6,450 nucleotides of DNA from Cyanobacteriota bacterium (GTDB taxonomy: Bacteria > Cyanobacteriota > Cyanobacteriia > PCC-6307 > Cyanobiaceae), in contig JAPLIF010000302.1 of the NCBI GenBank assembly GCA_026389255.1, positions 1 through 6,450 of the forward strand, given 5' to 3'. The notes beneath the pieces are model-generated. The model had not been told where the DNA came from and searched no databases. It saw only the letters and a program-made list of their open reading frames with translations. A program made the translations under genes and the position numbers. Positions 1 through 3,959 of this stretch are shown piece by piece; the first letter of the stretch is position 1, and the number at the start of each line of letters is the position of its first letter.

Positions 1-367
1 GGAGATAGGAGAGCGCCGCATTGCTGTCCTGTGGAGGTGCCTCGCCCTGGGCCTCCAGCTGGGCCAGCTGCTGCTCTAACTCTGGGTCCGGAAGACCGCA
101 GAGGGGAGCAATGGCCGCCAGGCTCAATCCACGCCGGGCCAGGGAGCGGATCAAGAGCAGCTGCAGCAGGTGGCGATGGCCATAGACCGCGCTGCGTCCC
201 TCCTTGCCGGGCCGATCGATCAGGCCCTGGGTGGCATAGAGGCGCACGGTGCGCGGGGAGATCTCCACATCCAGTCGCCCACCGGCCACGTCCAACAGCT
301 CATTGAGCCCGTAGAGGGCGCCGGAGCCATCGGCAGAAGCCAGAGAGGTCGGGGAGGGATCAGCCAT
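1..367 (-). CDS. MerR-like helix-turn-helix transcriptional regulator (N-terminal part, truncated by window edge)
   Basis: The reverse strand is open from an ATG at 367 to the window edge, giving 122 residues without a stop. Residues 19-90 read as a MerR-type winged helix-turn-helix: YGLNELLDVAG (first helix), then ISPRTVRLYATQGLIDRP, the classic recognition helix and wing of this superfamily, then a GRSAVYGHRHLLQLLLIRSL helix and GLSLAAIAPLCGLP. Residues 93-110 are rich in Glu, Gln and Leu (ELEQQLAQLEAQ), as in the dimerising helix that follows the DNA-binding domain. MerR proteins act as dimers on promoters. The effector-binding or partner domain lies outside the window, so the inducer cannot be named. 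The first 17 residues (Ser, Ala and Pro rich) look like an unstructured leader. Codon use is strongly GC-ending, as in host genes. No good ribosome binding site is visible before the ATG. Confident of the domain, unsure of the role. Confidence 0.8.
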   Translation of the reverse strand, partial: MADPSPTSLASADGSGALYGLNELLDVAGGRLDVEISPRTVRLYATQGLIDRPGKEGRSAVYGHRHLLQLLLIRSLARRGLSLAAIAPLCGLPDPELEQQLAQLEAQGEAPPQDSNAALSYL

Positions 368-385
368 AAACCAACAATAGCACAG

Positions 386-396
386 TTGCAGTGCAA
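386..396. promoter_or_regulatory. Small palindrome upstream of the MerR-like gene, possible operator
   Basis: TTGCAGTGCAA is an 11-bp palindrome (5-bp arms, one central base) lying 19 bp upstream of the minus-strand ATG at 367. MerR-family proteins usually bind dyads in the promoters they control, often including their own. The site is short and no convincing -35/-10 pair is seen around it, so this is only a candidate. Confidence 0.2.
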
Positions 397-442
397 GCGT
401 CGATGATGGGCTTGGGTTTGGCGGGTGGCGGGGAGCCCACAA

Positions 443-574
443 TCAGGCCTCGCTGGCGATATAGGACGCCTCTACGTGCGAAAAAGCAGCGATCACCAGG
501 CTCCGGATCAAGCGGTCGCTGCCCTTCCCGATGCCCTGGACTACGCCAGGGGTGTCAACTTCGCTGCAAGTCAC
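443..574 (-). other. Short open frame just after the PIN toxin, possible gene fragment
   Basis: The 212-bp gap between the MerR-like gene and the PIN toxin holds no clear gene. On the minus strand a 43-codon frame can be read from a GTG at 574 to a TGA at 443, ending in the protein-like stretch SLVIAAFSHVEASYIASEA. An AGGAG lies only 2 bp before the GTG, overlapping the toxin stop codon, which is too close for normal initiation. The frame also stays open upstream inside the toxin gene. I do not recognise it. It may be the C-terminal end of an old gene or chance. Confidence 0.15.
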
Positions 575-579
575 CGCTC

Positions 580-975
580 CTAGGAACCGGGTTTCATCGC
601 CAGATCCGGAAACAGCTGCAGCAGCTTCCGATCAAACGTCAGCAGCCTGCAATTCAGCTGCCGTGCCAGTACGACGAATTCGGCGTCGTACGTGGAGCAG
701 CCCGTCGCGATGGCTAAGGCAAGAACCTGGTGCCCAGCCACCGGTTGCTCGCTCAATTCAAAGCGCTCCAATGCCTTATGCCAGAGGGCAAGGGCTTGCT
801 CAGGTGTGGCCAGATCGGCGCGCACATACTTCAGCAACACCTGGCGAAACTCGGATCGCCACAGTGGAGGCAGGCGCCAATCGGAATCCTGCCGCAGCAA
901 CTCAGCCACCTCGGCATTGGCGACGGTGGGCAGCATCAGGGCTGCCACCACGTTGGTGTCGACAACGGTGGTCAA
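580..975 (-). CDS. vapC: PIN-domain ribonuclease toxin, VapC family
   Basis: This 131-residue protein has the size and motif order of type II toxin-antitoxin PIN nucleases, which cut RNA with Mg2+ held by acidic residues. Visible motifs: VVDTNVV with Asp6, RSEFRQV with Glu42, STYDAEFVVLA with Asp97, and LLTFDRKL with Asp115, so all four expected acidic positions are present and the toxin appears intact. The start is a TTG at 975. It overlaps the stop of the preceding antitoxin frame in a four-base TTGA, the usual arrangement for translational coupling in such operons. No other start is available before the Asp6 motif. The partner antitoxin (972-1222) looks damaged, so the toxin could be unneutralised, neutralised by another antitoxin, or not expressed. 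The frame ends in Lys-Pro-Gly-Ser before TAG. Confidence 0.88.
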   Translation of the reverse strand: MTTVVDTNVVAALMLPTVANAEVAELLRQDSDWRLPPLWRSEFRQVLLKYVRADLATPEQALALWHKALERFELSEQPVAGHQVLALAIATGCSTYDAEFVVLARQLNCRLLTFDRKLLQLFPDLAMKPGS

Positions 976-1222
976 TGGCTGTCGCGTTCGGTGGCCGCGA
1001 CCAGCTCATCCAAGGGGATGGGGCCACCCTTGAGCTCCGCCCGTAAGGCTTCCACCTGGTGCAACCAGTTCTCCGGATCGGTGTTTGCAGCGCTCTGGCG
1101 ACTCAGGCAATCCACCACCTCACTGTTCAGGCTGCCCGGCCCTTCCCATGCTGCCGCGCTCGCGCAAGGGCTCCGCAAGCTGGCCGCCACAAGGACTAAT
1201 TCCCCTCTGGGTGCGGCTGCAT
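972..1222 (-). pseudogene. FitA/VapB-like ribbon-helix-helix antitoxin, frame-damaged remnant
   Basis: The 53 codons at 1133-972 encode a recognisable antitoxin C-terminal half: SLNSEVVDCLSRQ matches helix 2 of Arc/FitA-type ribbon-helix-helix proteins, followed by an acidic toxin-binding tail ending ELVAATERDSH. It directly precedes and overlaps the PIN toxin. Upstream the same frame loses resemblance (Pro, Cys, Ser and Ala rich), while another frame at 1179-1150 reads LAEPLRERGS, close to the expected helix 1 of the family. This suggests at least one small insertion or deletion near 1134-1150 and perhaps a compensating one further upstream. An ATG at 1222 lies at the right distance for a normal antitoxin of about 80 residues, but its own frame stops after eight codons. 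The frame joined to the intact C-terminal half has no stop up to 1634, but I see no credible start in it. A sequencing error is an alternative to true decay. Confidence 0.6.
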
Positions 1223-1277
1223 CGGGTCCTTGCCAGCCCTTGCGCGGCACCGCCTTTGGGTCGGGTCCTCCGCCGTT

Positions 1278-1598
1278 ATGGCCATGGCCCAGGTCCAGGT
1301 TCTCCACGATGTGCTCCAGAGCGGGATCCGCTGGCGCGTCACCCTCCATGCCTGCCCCGATCAGGGGTTTCTGGTGCGCTTTGAGAAAAGCGGCAAAGGC
1401 GGGCGGCTTCTGCATCAGGAATTTGCCCAGTGGAATCGGCTGGCTGGGGGCTTCCTGCTTCCCCGCAAGCGGGTAGCGGGGGGTCTGGTGCCGAAGTATC
1501 TGGTGGAGAGCATCGAAGCCATCCTGCGGGGATCGCCCCTGCCGGCCAGGCGCGCTGAGCGAGAGCAGGTGCGCGGGAGGTTGGTGCGGGCCCGGTAG
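1278..1598 (+). CDS. Hypothetical protein of 106 residues
   Basis: I do not recognise this protein. It reads as a real soluble protein, with alternating hydrophobic pattern and GC-ending codons: VQVLHDVLQSGIRWRVTLHA, then GFLVRFEKSGKGGRLLHQEF, then a basic segment LLPRKRVAGGLVPKYLVESIEAIL and a highly basic tail (RRAEREQVRGRLVRAR). The early part suggests beta strands and the KYLVESIEAIL stretch a helix, so a small nucleic-acid or protein binding fold is conceivable, but no motif names it. There is an ATG at 1278 and another at 1284, and neither has a clear ribosome binding site. A longer version from GTG or ATG codons further upstream reads through low-quality sequence and is less likely. 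It diverges from the damaged antitoxin on the other strand. A long open frame on the opposite strand of this gene is Pro/Gly-rich and looks like its shadow. Confidence 0.55.
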   Translation: MAMAQVQVLHDVLQSGIRWRVTLHACPDQGFLVRFEKSGKGGRLLHQEFAQWNRLAGGFLLPRKRVAGGLVPKYLVESIEAILRGSPLPARRAEREQVRGRLVRAR

Positions 1599-2031
1599 GG
1601 GTTTGCCGGGGGGCTTGCAGTTCACCTTTTTCACTCGACCTTGCCACTAGCCGCTGCTGAACAGGCTCCGCCCAGGCCTCTCCATGGTGCGGGGCGACTC
1701 AAGGATCGGGCCAGGCCCGCATTGCGGGTCCTTGACCCCGCCCCGCCCTGACGCCTGTGTCCTGCGCTGCGCCCTTCATGGCCCATTCGCACCAGTCCCG
1801 CCGATCCTCTCTCCAGTCGCTTGGATCCCAGGCCCGGGTTGATCTCAGCGATTGCTGCTGCTTCCGTTCCCTATCCCAGCTGGGGGAAGTAGTGGATCAG
1901 AACCTCTTTGAGCGGCGGGTGGCTCAGCCGCCGTTGCCACTTGATCCCCAGGTTCTGGAGGTGATGCCCTTTTGATGGCTGAGGGGAGGCCGGAGGGCAC
2001 CCGGTTGAACGCAACGCCCCCAGACGCCTTA
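1599..2031. other. Gene-free region between the hypothetical gene and the FitAB-like module
   Basis: No frame on either strand in these 433 bp looks like a protein over a useful length. The only structural item is the hairpin at 1699-1735. A weak promoter-like pair precedes the downstream antitoxin: TTGAAC at 2005-2010 and TAGCAT at 2030-2035 with a 19-bp spacer, four of six matches each. The spacing is long and the call tentative. On the minus strand about 1876-1975 gives a protein-like fragment (LSHPPLKEVLIHYFPQLG) with no start, which could be a relic. Confidence 0.4.
1699..1735. repeat. Inverted repeat / two-part hairpin
   Basis: Outer arms TCAAGGA (1699-1705) and TCCTTGA (1729-1735) enclose an inner perfect hairpin, CCCGC-att-GCGGG (1716-1728). 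On the 3' side the inner and outer arms are contiguous, while the 5' side carries a 10-nt bulge. A competing pairing exists between GCGGGTC (1724-1730) and the following GACCCCGC (1734-1741). There is no T-run, so a standard intrinsic terminator is unlikely. It lies about 100 bp after the stop of the plus-strand hypothetical gene. Confidence 0.45.
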
Positions 2032-2058
2032 GCATTGCTAGCAGTGCAGGCATTGCAG
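2032..2058 (+). promoter_or_regulatory. Three tandem 9-bp repeats upstream of antitoxin, probable operator
   Basis: GCATTGCTA (2032-2040), GCAGTGCAG (2041-2049) and GCATTGCAG (2050-2058) are three consecutive 9-bp units sharing GCANTGC, itself a near-palindrome. Units one and two together make a 16-bp dyad, GCATTGCTAGCAGTGC, with a single mismatched pair. The array ends 2 bp before the AGGAG ribosome binding site of the antitoxin gene. Ribbon-helix-helix antitoxins bind short tandem or inverted repeats next to their own promoters, so this is a good candidate autoregulatory site. Binding itself is inferred. Confidence 0.5.
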
Positions 2059-2071
2059 TCAGGAGCAGCCC

Positions 2072-2335
2072 ATGGCCACCCTCACCATCCGGAACCTCGA
2101 CGAGGGCACCAAGGCCCAGCTGCGCATCCAGGCCGCCCGACACGGCCGATCGATGGAGGAGGAAGCCCGCACGATCCTCCGCGAGGCCATCGAAGCCAGC
2201 CAGCCTTCGGCAGCAACCAAGCAAGGGCTGGGCAGTCGCATCCAGGCCCACTTCGATTCGTTAGGAGGGGTGGAGCTGGAGCTTCCTCAGCGTTCGTCGC
2301 AGCCAACCCCAGCTCATTTCGGCGCTGAACAGTGA
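2072..2335 (+). CDS. FitA/VapB-like ribbon-helix-helix antitoxin
   Basis: This 87-residue protein begins MATLTIRNLDEGTKAQLRIQ, the beta strand and first helix of FitA-type antitoxins, continues AARHGRSMEEEARTILREAI (turn and second helix with the conserved Gly-Arg-Ser), and ends in a flexible, acidic tail that in this family wraps the toxin active site. It is expected to dimerise, bind operator DNA through the N-terminal strand, and neutralise the PIN toxin encoded next. AGGAG at 2061-2065 sits 6 bp before the ATG, a good ribosome binding site. The toxin gene follows with 44 bp between this stop and the preferred toxin start, so the two form an operon. The three 9-bp repeats upstream suggest conditional autoregulation by the antitoxin and the toxin-antitoxin complex. 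Intact and of normal length for the family. Confidence 0.9.
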   Translation: MATLTIRNLDEGTKAQLRIQAARHGRSMEEEARTILREAIEASQPSAATKQGLGSRIQAHFDSLGGVELELPQRSSQPTPAHFGAEQ

Positions 2336-2363
2336 TGGCAATCCCAGGAACGCCACAACCCAC

Positions 2364-2372
2364 CAGGGGAGG
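2364..2372 (+). promoter_or_regulatory. Ribosome binding site that decides the toxin start
   Basis: AGGGGAGG at 2365-2372 lies 7 bp before the GTG at 2380. The longer frame, starting GTG 2332 or ATG 2335 and overlapping the antitoxin stop, would add a 16-residue Pro/Gly-rich leader that PIN toxins normally lack. The GTG at 2380 places VILLDTNV at the N-terminus, as usual. Confidence 0.6.
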
Positions 2373-2379
2373 TTGTGCA

Positions 2380-2802
2380 GTGATCCTGCTCGATACCAAT
2401 GTGATCTCGGAGCTGATGCGGCCGCAACCAGAGCCAAGGGTGGTGGCCTGGGCCGATGGCCTCGATCCAGAAGCGGTGGCGATCACAGCCATGACCGAAG
2501 CCGAGATCCTGCACGGCCTGGCCCGGCTGCCGGATGGACGGCGCAAGCAGGACCTACAGCAGAGCTGGGACGCCTTAATGGCCGAGGTGTTTACCGGCCG
2601 GGTCTGGCCGTTCACTAGCGAAGCGGCCCACTGGTACGCCCAGCTGCTGAGACGCCGCGAGCAATTGGGGCGATCCATGGCTACCGCCGATGCGGTGATT
2701 GCCGCGACGGCTCTGGCCCAGGGAGCGTCACTGGCCACCCGTGATGTCGCCGACTTTGCCGACATCGGGCTGGAGCTGATCAATCCCTGGGATACCCCAT
2801 GA
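2380..2802 (+). CDS. vapC: PIN-domain ribonuclease toxin, FitB/VapC family
   Basis: From the GTG at 2380 the product is 140 residues, the usual size for FitB/VapC toxins. The first beta strand carries LLDTNVISELMRP with Asp5, followed by TEAEILHG with Glu42, MATADAVIAATAL with Asp104, and LATRDVADFADIGL with Asp122. These are the acidic residues that hold Mg2+ in PIN nucleases. The C-terminal LELINPWDTP matches the typical FitB ending. The toxin should cleave RNA in the cytoplasm when freed from the antitoxin encoded at 2072-2335, lowering translation under stress. Its target RNA cannot be read from sequence. All motifs are intact, so the module is probably functional. An upstream start at 2332 or 2335 would give a 4-bp or single-base overlap with the antitoxin, but the ribosome binding site at 2365-2372 favours 2380. 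Confidence 0.9.
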   Translation: MILLDTNVISELMRPQPEPRVVAWADGLDPEAVAITAMTEAEILHGLARLPDGRRKQDLQQSWDALMAEVFTGRVWPFTSEAAHWYAQLLRRREQLGRSMATADAVIAATALAQGASLATRDVADFADIGLELINPWDTP

Positions 2803-3157
2803 CCCCCACACCCCATGAATAAGCGAGTAGAGGCGCTTGCTGGCGTCTGCCGTTCATGTCCCTTTCAAGCTGCCGCACCTCTGAACGCGATTCGATTTCC
2901 CTGGTCGAGTCCTGCCAGCGCTCGTAGCTCTGGCTGCTGCAGAGCCATTGGCTTGATCCCCTGAGGTGCTGCTGCCAGCGATGGAGAGCTTCACGGGCAT
3001 CACAGCAGCGGAGACTTTTTTTGAGCCACTCCAGCTCCATCTGCAGCCGGCCGATCTGCTGGAACAGCTCTGCCTCCTTGGCCTGCCCGTCCTCCTTGTC
3101 CTTGGTCTGCTTGCCCCTGGTAAACAGCTCGCTTGCTCCATCGAGCAGCTGCCGAAT
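2780..3157 (-). pseudogene. IS3-family transposase OrfA relic
   Basis: On the minus strand, 3157-3014 encodes IRQLLDGASELFTRG, then a charged stretch, then EAELFQQIGRLQMELEWLKK. This is the C-terminal leucine-zipper part of an IS3-family OrfA, which normally mediates transposase multimerisation. The N-terminal helix-turn-helix is missing and no start codon exists before the ATG inside the zipper at 3040. An A7 run at 3015-3021, read just after LEW-Leu, is the place where such genes usually shift frame into orfB. After it, neither the same frame (open to 2780) nor the -1 frame resembles a DDE transposase. The relic therefore covers roughly the last 50 codons of orfA. It overlaps the 3' end of the PIN toxin gene by a few bases only in its unrecognised tail. 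It differs from the orfA at 3532-3954, so it stems from a separate insertion. Confidence 0.65.
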
Positions 3158-3487
3158 GTGCGGTGAGTTGCTGCATAGAAATCAATGATACTATTTGCGA
3201 GAATTCGCGCGAAAGTGGTGAGGAGAGTCTTGCGATTCTTTTTGCAGGGTTCCGAGACGGATGGGATAAGTTTTACGATATGGCATTTAAGGTGTAGATC
3301 AAGTGTTTCATCGAGACAAGTCCCTATTGCATGCTTGCATTTTATAGAAGGCTGCATGTGGGGCTTTTGCATAAATTACTTTAAGGATCATCGCCTCGTC
3401 GGATATGTAATGTCTGGCCTTTGTCAGTTGTCTCCGCCATGTCGTTGACATCAAGATCTCTTGGACTAGTCCCCCACTACCAGCAAA
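3158..3487. other. AT-rich gene-free stretch between two IS3-family elements
   Basis: This 330-bp stretch is visibly richer in A and T than its surroundings, with runs such as ATTTTATAG and CATAAATTACTTTAAGG. I see no protein-like frame on either strand. It contains the palindromes TTCGCGCGAA (3204-3213) and GGACTAGTCC (3463-3472). A perfect -35 hexamer TTGACA lies at 3445-3450 upstream of the IS, but no matching -10 is found 16-18 bp further on. The composition suggests imported DNA or an old intergenic region. Confidence 0.45.
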
Positions 3488-3496
3488 GTTGTCCGC
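3488..3496 (+). repeat. Candidate left terminal inverted repeat of the IS
   Basis: GTTGTCCGC here is exactly complementary to GCGGACAAC at 5037-5045. The T-G start of TGTCCGC fits the 5'-TG...CA-3' ends of IS3-family elements. The match is only 9 bp, so chance is not excluded. Confidence 0.35.
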
Positions 3497-3531
3497 CCTG
3501 TCCGACCGATCCACCAGGGGGCAAACCATGA

Positions 3532-3954
3532 GTGATGCAATCGCCTTACGACCCCGCGCTGCGGGCTGAGATCCGCCACTGGAAGCAGGAAGGCCAGTTG
3601 GTACCGGCCACCAGCAAGGCGCCTGAGCAATGGAGCCCTGCCGACAAGCTTGCAGCCGTGATCCAGGCTGCGGGGTTGAGCGGCGCGGACCTCGGTGCTT
3701 ATTGCCGTGAGCGGGGGCTGTTTCCCAAACAGCTTGCCCGTTGGCGGCAGGTGGCAGAGGATGCCAACAACCAGAGTGGACCGAGCATGAACGATCAGAA
3801 AGAGTTGCAGCGCCAGAACCAGGAATTAATACGACAAAATCGACGACTCGAACGTGAACTACAGAAAAAGGAGAAGGCCCTTGCGGAGGCTGCAACGCTG
3901 CTGATGCTCACAAAAAAGCGCGATCTCCTCTGGCCACCAAGCGAGGAGACCTGA
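3532..3954 (+). CDS. IS3-family transposase OrfA
   Basis: This is the regulatory/DNA-binding subunit of the IS. The middle part, PEQWSPADKLAAVIQAAG, then LGAYCRERGLFPKQLARWRQ, is the helix-turn-helix module of a common IS3-type OrfA. Residues about 85-125 (KELQRQNQELIRQNRRLERE and following, then KALAEAATLLML) form the coiled-coil leucine zipper. Compared with relatives the extreme N-terminus is short. The frame opens with GTG 3532 or ATG 3535. The best ribosome binding site, AGGGGG at 3516-3521, sits 6 bp before an out-of-frame ATG at 3528. Removing one T at 3546/3547 would join that ATG to this frame, so a one-base insertion near the start is possible. OrfA ends at a TGA just past the frameshift site and overlaps the -1 frame leading into orfB. 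Expected to bind the IS ends and, through the fusion, to form the active transposase. Confidence 0.85.
   Translation: MMQSPYDPALRAEIRHWKQEGQLVPATSKAPEQWSPADKLAAVIQAAGLSGADLGAYCRERGLFPKQLARWRQVAEDANNQSGPSMNDQKELQRQNQELIRQNRRLERELQKKEKALAEAATLLMLTKKRDLLWPPSEET
3912..3949 (+). promoter_or_regulatory. Programmed -1 ribosomal frameshift signal (slippery site plus hairpin)
   Basis: The heptamer A_AAA_AAG at 3912-3918 lies in the correct phase of orfA (codons ACA AAA AAG). Five bases later, TCTCCTC (3924-3930) pairs perfectly with GAGGAGA (3943-3949) across a 12-nt loop, a 7-bp stimulatory hairpin. After a -1 shift the reading frame is open through 3918-3959 into orfB, giving a 573-residue OrfAB fusion as the frame stands. 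The 3' arm of the hairpin contains AGGAG, which lies 11 bp before the orfB ATG, so the hairpin may also limit independent orfB translation. Confidence 0.85.
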
Positions 3955-3959
3955 TTACG

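Noticed and set aside
1134..1634. Long minus-strand open frame extending the antitoxin frame upstream to 1634 (220 codons)
   Set aside because: The upstream part is Pro/Gly/His-rich without a fold pattern and lies antisense to a better plus-strand protein at 1278-1598; only the last 53 codons resemble an antitoxin.
2332..2379. Longer toxin start at GTG 2332 or ATG 2335 overlapping the antitoxin stop
   Set aside because: It adds a Pro/Gly-rich leader not seen in PIN toxins, while AGGGGAGG before GTG 2380 gives a normal N-terminus. It remains possible as an annotation choice.
2854..3372. Minus-strand 172-codon frame across the IS3 relic
   Set aside because: Its Arg/Ser-rich sequence is an out-of-frame reading of the OrfA zipper region; the recognisable OrfA residues are in a different frame.
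3185..3448. Plus-strand open frame of 87 codons in the AT-rich stretch
   Set aside because: It starts in AT-rich DNA, has no family pattern, and its Cys-rich, irregular composition looks like chance.
3445..3472. Promoter upstream of the IS (TTGACA at 3445-3450)
   Set aside because: The -35 is perfect but the bases 16-18 bp downstream (TAGTCC) match a -10 poorly, so no promoter is called.
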